DNA from: Rotaria sordida
Lineage: Eukaryota; Rotifera; Eurotatoria; Philodinida; Philodinidae
Direction: 5' to 3'
Assembly: GCA_905250125.1 (NCBI GenBank)
Contig: CAJNOL010000049.1
Location: 186,001-250,000 of the forward strand
Length of the DNA stretch: 64,000 bases
Shown here: in pieces, positions 1 through 11,541 of the stretch
How the letters are laid out: every line of letters starts with the position of its first letter
Position numbering within the stretch: the stretch's first letter is position 1
Translations under genes and position numbers: made by a program
The notes under the pieces: generated by a model
The model's database searches: none
The model's input: the letters and a program-made list of their open reading frames with translations, nothing else
Told to the model about the DNA's origin: nothing

Positions 1-751
1 CGTTGTCCTGTTATATTGAATGGAGTGATAATAACATGTCTCCATACAAGTATACCATAAAGTACTTTAGCAATTTCATATTCAATAGTACTCAATAGAA
101 ATATATTACTTTTATCAATTGTTTCCAAACAAGCTGATTATTAGCATTATAAATGGTAATTAAAGTAGTTCTTCTTCGAATAAAATTGATTTCTTTTTTT
201 AGAGAATCTCATATTTTTTTTCTTATAATCAAAATGCATATATTATCTGTCGTAACATTGGCCTAGTAATATTTCTACTAATATAAAAAAATAAATAAAA
301 ATTATCAATATATAAAAACTAAAATTTTCGCATCTTTTTATATCACAATGTGGAACCATCATGATTTAATATTTCAGACATTTATTTCCCTAGACACAGA
401 AACTAAATACAATTTTAGAACAAACAGTCATAGTCAATTTATTAATGTTTCGTCAATTAACAAGCTTTTACGATGTAAACATGTTAAATAGCAAACGTTT
501 GTTTTTAGAATAAAAATTCAATATTTTGAATATAGACTTGAGAAGATCTATAAAAATAATTAGTTCTTAAATTCTTAAGAAAGCTTTCAATTATATGTAT
601 TCGCTGATAATATTTATCGTTTCATTTATTAAGTTAAGCAAAAAATGATTTTGTCTTTCATATATTTTTCAATGATGTTGAGCGATAGATCCAACAAAAA
701 AAAAAAACTTTTTATATATTTATTTTATTGTATACAAATGTTGGTAAATGT
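1..751. other. AT-rich intergenic, no gene seen
   Basis: No open frame of note and no RNA gene signature is visible. The last ~50 bases before the neuropeptide stop hold TTTATT-type sequence, which on the minus strand gives AATAAA-like polyadenylation signals for that gene. Confidence 0.5.
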
Positions 752-1130
752 TTATTTTTGACTAGTGCCACTAGCCATCAGATCACGACGTTTACGTCCG
801 ACAAGATAAGCGGCACGTTTACCAACCAAATATGTACGACGTTTACCAACTAAATAAGATGCTCGTCTTTCTGCTGATTGATCTTCATCTAGAAATAATA
901 ACAAAGAAAAAAAGATAAAATAACCATTTTATTTTCATTTATTTACCACTATCATATAAATCTTCATCAGATACACTCGAATATCTTTTACCCACCCAAT
1001 AACCATTAAGATGTTTTCGTTTTTGTAATAGAGCTGTAAATTGTTCACGTTCTTTATTAGCTTGTGCCATTAAAATTGTCATACCACAAAGTACGATAAA
1101 TATATATGCGATAATTGATTGATATTGCAT
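752..1130 (-). CDS. Amidated neuropeptide precursor (multi-copy YLVG/YWVG peptides)
   Basis: Two exons, 1130-947 and 888-752, joined across a 58-bp GT...AG intron, give 106 aa. Residues 1 to about 22 form a hydrophobic signal peptide (MQYQSIIAYIFIVLCGMTIL...). The rest is dibasic-spaced repeats typical of a prohormone: LLQKR, then KHLNGYWVGKR, an acidic spacer rich in S, D and E, then ASYLVGKR, R-TYLVGKR and AAYLVGRKRR, ending in DLMASGTSQK. Each repeat has the Gly-Lys/Arg amidation-plus-cleavage signal, so the predicted products are short peptides ending in Tyr-Leu-Val-amide (three) and Tyr-Trp-Val-amide (one). Prohormone convertases and peptidyl-glycine amidation are known for this architecture; the mature ends are inferred. 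I cannot assign it to a named neuropeptide family. The start is the only ATG ahead of the signal peptide. It would act as a secreted ligand, probably on GPCRs. Confidence 0.85.
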
Positions 1131-1934
1131 GATTTTATAAAATTAATTATTTTATTCGAATAAATAAATCTATATAGATAGTTGAAGAGAAAAAAGAAAA
1201 CACGTTTTCAAGAATTGATACGGACACGAGATGAAAGTAAATAGTCTACAATAATTATATATATATATATAAATCGGTAAGAAAGAAGAAATAAGTTTTC
1301 TAAAAGAGAGAAAATGGAAAATTAAAAAAAAATGAAGCAATGACGTATGTGCACGCATACCTCAAGGCGTTGATGCATTAGACAATAATATTATACCTTT
1401 CGATGATTTCCCACTATGTTAACGGATAAAGAATGGTTGGATTTTTTTCTCCTAATAATGTCTAATATAATTTTTCTATATTTTAAAGTCATCATTATAT
1501 TTAGGTTTTATGAAAGGCTTACGATACTTAATGATCCAAATATAATAGAAAAAATACTTAATAATTTATTTTAATATTAATTAATCAATGTCATTCACAG
1601 CTCACTAGATGACAAGAAAAAAAACTCAAATATTCGTTGTAATTATTACTATTTTTTGGATTACTGAAACAGACACAGTATAAAAAATAATCTTTTTCTT
1701 ATTACCTTTACTAATTACTTATGTTGATAGTCTTAGTATATTCTGATAATGATAAACAGTAGTTATTATTTAGTTTTTGGTTGCATTTGTTTTTGGCTTA
1801 TTATATATATACAAATAATAGCTTTGATTAAAAATGAATGGACAATTAGCTGTTCGGTCTAATGTCTATATGTGTGTGAGTGTCGTTTTTCAACAGAGAT
1901 TTTTCTTTAATCGATTTTTAGCTCTTCTTTCTTT

Positions 1935-1973
<39 letters not shown>

Positions 1974-2973
1974 CCCGTTTGTTATGTTCTCTCCCACTCA
2001 GATTGAGTCGTCATCATTACTTTGTCTCGTACGGTTTATATGTTTGGCATTAGTGTAGGCAATACTGAATTAAAAGACAAAAAAAAAAAAAGGAGGATGT
2101 TGCAATGTCGAAATACAATGAATTGAAAATTATTAATGATTGAACGTATTAGTTATTCGAAGACAAATTTTTCTATAATAGATAATCAATCGAGTGAACA
2201 CAAGAGTAACGGAAGCTTTTTGTTTTCTTAATGCTCTTGTATTCATTGTTTGATTTTTTTAGCTGGGTTACAAAACGCAGAACACATACGTATATATATA
2301 TATATATATATTGAAGATAATGACGATAAAGAAACCAACTATTAGAAATGTTTAATCAATGTGCTAATCAAAATGACTGTGCTATTGATCATGCATTGAA
2401 GCCTAGATATCGTTGAGAGAACGAAAAAGACTGAGTGAGGATAAAAAAGAACCAAAATTTATAAAATCTATGAGATTGTCTCAAGTGTACAATGATAATA
2501 GCTAGTCTCTTTTCAATCGACACATTGCACTTACATTAGATACAAGCATTTACTTTTCTTAAAATAGTATATAGAAAAAGTTCTTTGTAAACTTTCAATT
2601 CATGTGTATTTTAAACCTACCAGTAATGACTAATATAATTAGTTGATCCGAACTTTTGTCGTAATATTTTTTTTTCTCCATAGATATTGATTTATGATTT
2701 ACATTTACTCACACTTCTGTTTTTTTGTCTTTCCATTCACACATTTTATAACACAATTTACGCCTTCATATTAGTAAAAGAAAAAAAAAAAAGAGAAGTT
2801 AATAAGTCAGAATGGCGTATTTTAATTATTATTAATATTACAACAAATTTTAATTCAAAGAAGAATAAAAAACAAATTTTATGCAAATCAATTATTAGTA
2901 CTTCGATAATTCGAAAACAAAAATTTACAAGAAAATCCCTTTTTTTTTCTTGTTTGTTAGGTACGTTGTCTTT
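1131..2973. other. Intergenic, low-complexity tracts only
   Basis: AT-rich sequence with a (TA)n run near 1255-1271, a (CT)n microsatellite at about 1939-1966 and a further (TA)n near 2290-2312. Short frames here (for example 1834-2058, which translates the CT repeat, and 2687-3040, which runs antisense into the DENN gene) have low-complexity or hydrophobic filler sequence. I see no supported gene. Confidence 0.5.
1939..1966. repeat. (CT)n microsatellite
   Basis: Uninterrupted CT dinucleotide run followed by a T tract. No function is implied. Confidence 0.9.
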
Positions 2974-5900
2974 TTATTTTTGTTCAAATATTTTTTTAAA
3001 ATATTTTGAAAAAGATGGATTTGCTTGTTTAGATACTTGATTAATTTGTTGTACCAATAAATCAAATATTTGTTGAAATTTTGTTAATGGATGTATTGCT
3101 AAATCTTCAACTGTCATTTGACGTCGTTCATTTAAACGTTGAGAAAACAGTGAAAATGATTCTTGATTATTATCATCAATTCGTTGATAATCATCAAGAA
3201 ATTTTAAAAATATCATTCCTAAACAATTAGAAGTGTTATTTTCATTTGTTTTTTTTTTTTTTTTATAAATAAATTCGTCCTACCATGAACAAATCCTTTA
3301 AGAAATGTAACAAAAGGTTTTGGTTGTACATTAAGAAACTCTTCGGAATGAAAATCATAATCAAATTGAATTTTATCTTGTTTATCTTCATGATCTGTTA
3401 TTGTTTCTTCTAAATCAACAGATACAAGTGATTGAAGATCAATTCCACTATCATGATATTTAAAATAATTTGAACATATTGAAAATTGATCATTAGAGTT
3501 TTTATTTGATATATTCTTATGTTGAAAAAAATCTGGTAAAAGATAAAATAATTCTATAAATACATGTAAACATGCTTCACTAACAGCTATATTAATTAAA
3601 TTTGAATTTAATTTTATTAAACGATATTTTATTATATATTCAAGTGAAGATTCAAATGTTTGTCGCAGATTATATGGTAATGAACATATGTTATCAGTAG
3701 AATCTTCAATTGTATTCATATCAAGATCAACACGTATTACATCATGATCAAATGTAAATGGCATATCTTGTATTGTTTCATATAAACAACCATATATATA
3801 AGGACATGGAGAATCAATTAAATCATGTAACCATGATGATGGCATTAATGAAACAAATGAATAAGGCCATATAAATGGATAAATTAATAATGATAGACCA
3901 AGACAACATTTTGTTAATTTTGATGGATAACGTGAAAAAACTAATATACGTTTTGAACATAACATTGATTCAAATAAATGAACAATATGATTTGGTGATA
4001 AACATGAAAGTAATGTAGAATAATAATCATGATTAAGACGATCATCACGTGGACATACATAATAAAATATACGACGATTATTGAGCATACATGTTATACT
4101 TGATGAATTTTGTGTAGGAGCAGGTAATGGTTTTGAATAGAATGATCGTATTAAAAGATTACATTCAACTTCATTTGATATGTATACTAGAAAAATATTG
4201 AAAAAAATAAGAAATTATAATAATAAATTGACAAAACTTCGATTTTAAAATTATAAGAGAGAATTTTAAATATTCTAGTACTACGAATGTATATCATAAT
4301 CATTAAAAAATTTTCTTTACTATAATCGATGATTATCTATCTGATAATTTAAACGTTTATATTTAAAGTTTTTGTTAACAAATATGAACTTCAATAACAA
4401 TAGATCATTCCATGTGAAAATATTGACTTGCTAGCATGTATAACTTTGATATGTATATGTATACTTTTCGTGTACATCAGCAATTGTACTCATTCTGTCC
4501 TTTTTTTTAGAGAATATTTAGCAAAATATTTTTGCAGTATCATGTATAAAAATAGATTGAATTAATGTAATAAAGTAAATTGACGTGAGTTAAATGAGAA
4601 ATCAAGAATACATTGTTTTAATAATGTAATTACTTTTTTTTCTCTATTCTTTTTTGTGATGAATCATTCAAAATAATTTCAATAAATGATAATTTAAAGA
4701 AAGGAAAAGCATGTTTTTTTCATTTACAACTACTCATTTCTCGAGAAAAATTGAACATCGTCCTAAATGTATAAATGATAACTTGTTCGATTTCATTTCC
4801 TAGATTGAGATAAAATTTCATTTCCTAGATTGAGACAAAAAAAAAATCTTCTTCTGCATTAGAATAGACTTCTTTTCAAATAGATAGTAAAAAATTAACG
4901 AAATAAAAAAATAACTAATAAATTGTCTTACAAAACAATTGCACTGTCATATTATAAATAGATATGCATCATACTAAAAATGAATAATTTTATTTTTATT
5001 TCAAATTACTAAATGAGAGATATCCATCAATTTTAAAATATCAATTTGTGACCTTTTTTTTGTAATAATCAAGACTAGTTTTTTATTTTTATTTGTTATA
5101 GTATTTCTCAATTTTCATTCTATCTATCTCTATCTTTCATTGTCAGTTTTATATGTAAATAAAACAGATATAATAAAACAATACAAAATAGAATATACCC
5201 TTATGAGTACTTATAGTATTTTCTAGCATAAGTACTTCACGAGTACAGCACCTATAAGTATAAATTACTAGGAATATTATCCTTTGTGCTTTCTAGATAA
5301 AATACTTCACATATATGAAATGAAAAGAATTCTCGATATGAGATCAAAAGATAAAATGAAATATACAGAAAAAAGACTTGTTGAACGATGATCTACTAAA
5401 TATTATATCAATTTTAGTTGTTTTTTTTTTCTTTTTTTAATAATCATATACAAATAAGATTAATATTCTATTTTGAAATATTTTTTACCTTTAGTTAGTT
5501 CATTCAAAATAGCGTCATACAGTTTAAAACATGAATAAGTCGAAACTATAATTAAATAAACAAAAAAGTATTATTGTTATAAAATGAGGTAAAAATATTT
5601 TGATTATTACCGACGCAAAATACAATCGGAAATTTTGTTATTTGATTAGATACTGTTGTTAATCGTCGACAATAACCATATTCAACTTCTCCATTTGAAA
5701 GTATACGTGTAAAAACATATGTTGATGGATCAGTTAAAAGTTGTCCACGATTTTTATGTTTAGAATTTAATTCAGGAAAACAAAATCGTTTATAATATGA
5801 AATTTCTTCAAGAATATTTACATTTATATCTTCACGTGGAAAATATTCAAGTAAAAGTTCTTTATCAACATATCCATCTGATAATGTTATAATAAATGCT

Positions 5901-6295
5901 AATTTAAATAGATGAGTGTCTAATGATGAACATATTGATGATATATTATGACCTTCAAGATGTTGATTAAGATCTTCTGGTGCATCTGTATAATCAATTA
6001 TATAAGATGAACGAATAGGTTGAAATAATTGTGTATCAAATAGTAGACCATTAATGATTAAATCTTTTTTATTTGAATTTTTATTATCTCCAATTGAATT
6101 TTTTGAATTCTTATTTGATATATGTCGGTAATTTAAAAGTGTATTTAAATTTGAAGATAAATGACGTAATCCAAAAATTCGATCTATATCTAAACTTGTA
6201 AATGATATAGAATCATTGTCTTTTGAATTGTTATTAGGAGGCACATATAAAGCATAAGATGTATAAAAATGACGATTATTTCGATTTGATGTCAT
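2974..6295 (-). CDS. DENND1: DENN-domain protein, DENND1/connecdenn-like Rab GEF
   Basis: Four exons (6295-5611, 5545-5489, 4186-3284, 3218-2974) give 629 aa with consistent phases. Exon 1 holds the uDENN part: FPRED, then FCFPEL, then GYCRRL, as in the family pattern 'FCFP...FG(F/Y)CR'. The 57-base exon 2 (VSTYSCFKLYDAILNELTK) continues into ISNEVECNLLIRSFYSKPLP, resembling the DENND1 linker 'LLN.LA....NELLRSLY..PVP'. Exon 3 holds the core DENN (LFESMLCSKRILVFSRY; LLIYPFIWPYSFVSLMP; DLIDSPCPYIYG; RVDLDMNT). Exon 4 is the dDENN end (FLKFLDDYQRI). DENND1 proteins activate Rab35 on endocytic membranes; that role is by family. About 130 residues of Ser/Asn-rich sequence are inserted before FPRED near the N terminus, unlike vertebrate DENND1. 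The 1.3-kb intron 4187-5488 is long for this window and holds no recognised feature. DENND2 is the main alternative. Confidence 0.85.
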
Positions 6296-7026
6296 TGTGA
6301 GTATCGATTAAGCTTGAAATAATGTACTGCAAATTTATTTATCAATAAAAGGGAAGAAAAGCAGCGAACCATAACAAATATCGAGCGTGTGAGCACAAAA
6401 AGGAAGAAATTATTATTTTCATTCGTGACTTAGGCTTATTCAGACAGTTGTGTATTATGTTTATTTCTCACTATTTTCATCATCATTACTAATAGTATAT
6501 GCATTCATAGACAGGAAAGAAAAATATTTGCTTATCATTGCTACCTAACAAAAATAGGCATTTCATGAAACTTGTCGAGTAGGATTGTTATTTTGTTGTC
6601 TGTGCACTGATAATTATCAAAGATTTACATATTCTATTATTTGAACAATTGATTTCATGTTATTTTATTGGAATTTATCATGCTTTATGAGTAACAGAGA
6701 TCATTGTCAAATGTATAAAATAGTTTTTGATATTTTTTTTAATATCTAATGCGGAGAAAAACTTTAATTTTATTTCTAATAATATAATTATAAGTATGTT
6801 CAAACAAAATTAAACGTTAAAATCTATTTTGACGATGACAAATAACAATATAATTACATTTTTAAACTGAATTGTTGATAAAATATATTTCATTTAATTT
6901 GCAGAATACTCGAGCTATTGAAGATTTCTTTATGATCACAAATTTCTGATTTGCAAAGCAGTAATTGCATTAAATTAGAATTGTTCGAAGAAGATTTTTT
7001 TTAATTTGATCATAGAATTACTATTA
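6296..7026. other. Intergenic, 5' side of the DENN gene
   Basis: AT-rich and presumably includes the minus-strand promoter and 5' UTR of the DENN gene. No motif was recognised and no gene is seen. Confidence 0.4.
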
Positions 7027-7514
7027 TACAGGGTGGCCCAAAAGTCACGCATTCAATAAGAAAATTGAATATCTCCATTAAAGCTTGAGCAAGTATCACC
7101 AGTGATCTCAACAAAAAAAATTTTTTCATAGATAAGAAAAAAAAACAATATACTTGACAAAAGATCTTTCTAGGCATATCTTTATGGATATAAAGTTTGA
7201 ACATGCCCCTATCATTGATAAAAAAAATCAACTCGTTTATTCGAGCCGTAATCGAGATGTTCAATTTTTATTCGGTAAAGTGACTTTTGTATCATCCTTG
7301 TATATTGGTTTTTTTCCTATCTGTGAAAAAGTAAAATTTTTTTGTTGAGACTACTGGTGATGCTTAATGAACGGTCTCTCTAGGCTTGTCTCTATGGATA
7401 TAATAAACCTTGAACATACCTCTATCATTGACATAAAAATCAGCGCGTTTGCTCAAGCTTTAATGGAGATATTCAATTCTTTTGTTGAGTGAGTGACTTT
7501 TGAGCCACCATGTA
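7027..7514. mobile_element. MITE with TA target site and Tc1/mariner-like ends, internally rearranged
   Basis: The left end TACAGGGTGGCCCAAAAGTC and the reverse complement of the right end, TACATGGTGGCTCAAAAGTC, match at 18 of 20 positions. The inverted similarity continues through the left 7027-7090 (ending in ATTAAAGCTTGAGCAA, mirrored by TTGCTCAAGCTTTAAT at the right). Both ends lie at TA, the target of Tc1/mariner elements. Inside, a right-end-like unit occurs twice in direct orientation (about 7165-7302 and 7374-7514; both contain TAGGC, 'TATGGATATAA' and 'CTATCATTGA'). The block 7091-7152 recurs inverted at about 7303-7365. It encodes no transposase, so it is non-autonomous. The assignment to Tc1/mariner rests on the TA site and end style only. 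Confidence 0.8.
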
Positions 7515-9678
7515 ATTTCCAATTAGAAAAGTTTCATCTTTGTCCACCATAATATCAATAGTTATTCACTGAGAAAGTAAATCAATTCGTTTAAACCTTT
7601 AAACACCATGATTCCACTGGTGAAGAGGTTTCTTGATAAGTTCATATGTAAGACACTTCTCAGACCTATCATTACGACAATCGCAAACGACTATACTCTG
7701 GCGTTTATGATGACAGAAACGCATGTAAACATTACAATTAAAATCGTCTATGGATTGTAATTCACCTGTTTGGTAGAGGGAGTAGTACAACTGTATGATG
7801 TCGTAGTCGTATACGACGTAATATGTGTACATTGTTTACACAGATATACGTACCTTAACACGGACATAGTTTCATCAATACGGCAGTGTACACTAACGTC
7901 AATGATTGCACGCCTCCGTAATTAACTGAGCGTGAGTGTGGGTAGGCTGTGCGTATGTGTGCAGGTGTTGATGAATTGAGAGAATGTTCACACTCTCTAC
8001 TGATAAACTTCCAGAATCATCATATTATTACCTTTAGAAAGAAATCAAAGCTCGATAGTGATTGGTAAGAGTAGCTTCTCATGTAGATGATAAGAAGAAA
8101 GACTAGATATATTTACTTAATCATGCAGATTGATGACTTAAACCATTGCCCATTCAAAAAGTCAAAAATAAACACTACTACTCGTTTCAACATGATCAAA
8201 ACGTTCTATATCAGCTCATTTCAGAGTAATCAATGGTCAGTTGACCGATTTCAAGAGTCTCAGAAGAATACTTGCTTTATGATAACGGAACCATCTGGAA
8301 ACGTTGACCTTATGTGGATCGACAGGCCTTCATTTTCTCTGTCGAATGACTATCTTGAAAGTTAACATAATGATGAGAAGATTTTTCTGAGTATTATTCT
8401 GAAAATGGTCCCTGACAACTGGCCAATACTAACCACTGCTTGGTTGTTTGATTTTTATGTGGTTTAATAAAATTATTTGATCTCTTTCAAATACTGAAAA
8501 TTGCAGAATACCAACTATTTCTATGCCCGAGTTATTCACTATACAATCGCGTCCATCAACTTTTTGAATAGCTCTGACGAAAGAATTTCATTTAGGTCTT
8601 GTCGATGTTGATTCATTTAGATTTACCGAGATATGTACAATTAATACAAAAGACTTGACACCGGTTCTTGTCTCATTCAGTCTCGACGTACTTACCGTGA
8701 AAAAAAGGTCGAGATAATAACGAGTGGAAATCTGTATGCAATTATCTACTATGAATTCATCGAGTATTTGAATCGAGTGACGGATTATAGTGCAACAATA
8801 CTATTGCTTCTCAATCATTCAATTTGAATGATCGTTATCGGTCAATGTGTCGTTCAAAATTAAGTGTGGACATCAGTAAGATGAACACCCACACGTTAGT
8901 TCAACTGTGTTACTTAGTCGAATTTTCTAGGCTATCAGTTGCTTCATGAACTTGATCCTTCAACAGAGACTAAGGTTGAAGAAAATATAGCTTCTGATAT
9001 TCATTGAAATGGTTCTTTTTCATAAAGTGATCTGGCTTAGAAATATTAGCAATGTTTCTCAGTGATCTTCATGCCACAGTTAAATTAAAGAAAGGGTGTT
9101 CAAACTCATCCAAACAAGCATGACATGAGCTTCACCTCTATCCATATAATGGCCTCCTCCGAAATGCGATAATTAAAGATTGATGACATATATTTCTTTC
9201 TTCATGCCAATTTATTTTATTATCGCTGTTATTTGCTGTTCTATACACTAATATCTCAAAAATTTGCTTTCACAACAACAAGGAAAAAGCCATAGTATCA
9301 TTTAAATTATATGTTGATTCAAATGCATTATAGTCGAATGTGGACTTTGCTATTCTTTTTTTAGGTTAGGCAAGAAAAAAACAAATGATCATAATCAACT
9401 AAGTTAGTCATTTTTTGACTGCTTATCAATCCTCACTATACCAACAAAAGTGACTATTCAAACTTATCATTGTTTGCGTGACATCAACAAAGTAACAGAA
9501 TAAAAAAAAACAAAATCCAATGAGTAAGAGCAAAGGGGATAATACATATTACTCATCGATTGTGAAAATACCTTTTTGATAATTTTACCCAGATATGATC
9601 ATTTTCTGCGTAGAATAAAAACAAAGAGCAACTAGACAATTCACATGACTTATTTTCATTAAATACTTGCCAAATACA
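7515..9678. other. Intergenic, less AT-rich stretch, possible decayed coding remnants
   Basis: Base composition is visibly less AT-rich than the flanks. Two frames have non-repetitive amino-acid content: 7832-7599 on minus (contains CNVYMRFCHHKR and CDCRNDRSEKC) and 8087-8365 on plus. I recognise neither and see no convincing splice partners, so I do not call genes. They may be remnants of an old gene or transposon. Confidence 0.35.
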
Positions 9679-10080
9679 ATGAAATTCCAATTGAAGGAAG
9701 AGACATCCATTGAACAACGTAAGCAAGATGCTGCGAATGCTCTCATGAGATATCCTGACCGTATTCCAGTTGTCGTTGAGCGAGTACCCGGCTCACAAAT
9801 ATCTGAATTTGAAAATCGGAAATTTCTGGTTCCGTACGATATCAGTATGGGACAATTCATCTGGAATATTCGGAAACGGATTAAATTGCCAGCCGAAAGC
9901 GCCATTTTTGTCTTTGTCAGCAAGACAGACCAAAGAACGTTCAAATTCATAAACAACTTCAAACAGGCATGGATTATCCCACAACTGACTTCGACCATGG
10001 CCACAATCTATGCGGAATGTAAGGACGAAGATGACTTTCTGTATATTGCCTACGCTGGTGAAAACATTTTTGGTTATTGA
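9679..10080 (+). CDS. ATG8/GABARAP-like ubiquitin-fold autophagy protein, intronless paralogue
   Basis: 133 aa from the ATG at 9679. The alignable core follows GABARAP closely from memory: MKFQLKEE (MKFVYKEE), YPDRIPVVVERVP (YPDRVPVIVEKAP), RKFLVPYDISMGQFIWNIRKRI ([22 protein letters not shown]) and DDFLYIAYAGENIFGY (DFFLYIAYSDESVYGL). The C terminus is Phe-Gly-Tyr, so the lipidation glycine is residue 132 with one residue for ATG4 to remove, as in the family. About 16 extra residues (SKTDQRTFKFINNFKQAW region) sit where GABARAP has VNNV, making it longer than the usual 117 aa. No intron is needed; a 51-base in-frame GT...AG stretch inside the insertion exists but lacks the T-rich character of local introns. 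AATAAA signals lie at 10233 and 10254. Predicted role: conjugation to phosphatidylethanolamine on autophagosomes. A diverged retrocopy is possible. Confidence 0.85.
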   Translation: MKFQLKEETSIEQRKQDAANALMRYPDRIPVVVERVPGSQISEFENRKFLVPYDISMGQFIWNIRKRIKLPAESAIFVFVSKTDQRTFKFINNFKQAWIIPQLTSTMATIYAECKDEDDFLYIAYAGENIFGY

Positions 10081-11541
10081 AAAGCATTCAATTTGAAAAA
10101 GCTTCCATGTTTGCCTCTCAATACAAAATCTATTCACAAAATGAATCAAATAGCTAGATCAAATTAAACAGTGACCTATACGATGTAGGTTTTGATGCTA
10201 AACATGAATCTGATATTGTAATTTTTGTTCTGAATAAAATCAGATATTAAGACAATAAAACTGCTTGAAAACATTTTATTTTGTATATTTCAAATGGTTG
10301 ACACTAATACAATGCTTCGAAAAACTGAATGATTTGCCGAGAACATTGATCGATCTTTGTCTTTACTATCGATGAGGAAAATGGTAGGCTACAACATATA
10401 TCAGAAAAGCAAACAATTATCTTTTGCTGTCTGTTCATGACGATTGCCGTTGTCATGTTGATATTCTGAGTACTCGTACAAAGATTGTGACAATACACTG
10501 AAATCGCTCGAGTTAAAGAAAGAGTTCTTTCTCGAAACGTTTTTGTCATTAGAAAGAGATAATTTTTAGAACATCGTGTGGCGTGCCCGTTTGAGCGTCG
10601 AACGTTCTCCTTTTTATTACTTTCATCATTTCCTAATGGATAGTTCTTCACGGTATGTTATATTTTATAAAATATAATTGGAAATTAGTATTGAAGTGTT
10701 GAAGTATATAGTATCCACACCCAGACTCTTCTGTGTGATAATATTAATGAAATATTTTTCAATGAGTAATTTAGAATATTTCCCGAAAACTAACAAAAAT
10801 ACAACTGTTGCTAGTCTTTGAGGAATCCTTTTCATACTTTATTCGGCATTGAACTAAAAATCGTCGGATGGAGAAAAAAGACTTTTCTATCCATTATTCA
10901 TATATATTATATATTATTTCAGTGTCTAAAATCGCTAAATATTAATTAGAAACTTGCAGAGAACAAAAAATTTTACATAGTTGAAGCCGTTAACTTGCCT
11001 TTTCTTACTTCCTATCATACTTTTTTTCTAATAAATATTATAACGAACATATACCCAATGTCATCTGCAGTTCTATTGTATATATAAATTATTCGGCGTT
11101 TTACACTGTATTCATTTTTCATGAAAGATTAACAACATTAAATACCTAGTGAAATCTTGTATTTTTCTTTCATTTATAAAAAAAAATCTTTGCTGTTCGT
11201 ATCAATTCTGTTTATTATTATTTTTAATCTTTCTCTTACTCCCATAGTTAAAATCGAGTAACACACACACGAAAAAAGTTCAACAATATATCGAAAAAAA
11301 AAAATAGAGGCACACTGCTCATCGAGATTAATTAATATAAATAGTAAAGAACAAAAAAAAAATGTCTATATAGAGTTCCGAAAGTCGATAGGTTCAACAT
11401 ACATACTATACAAAAGAAGATCAATAATATTTCAAAGAAAAAGACAATAAAGTACTCGGCAAAAAAAAATAGTTCGAAACTTTATCATCGGATACGTATG
11501 TACAAACAAAAAAAAAGTAATGAGAAAGATTTTCTTTCCGA
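10081..11541. other. Intergenic between ATG8-like gene and H1 gene
   Basis: Contains the 3' end of the ATG8-like gene (polyadenylation signals near 10233-10259). A minus-strand frame at 10651-10304 (115 codons, ordinary amino-acid mix, contains Cys pairs) matches nothing I know and is not called. The remainder is AT-rich with A tracts. Confidence 0.4.

Noticed and set aside
9115-9135. CATGACATGAGCTTCAC shared with about 24850-24866
   Set aside because: A single 17-base match without flanking similarity is within chance for this window size and composition.
9585-10149. Antisense frames over the ATG8-like gene (118-139 codons)
   Set aside because: They are shadows of the ATG8-like frame, which has clear family identity on the plus strand.
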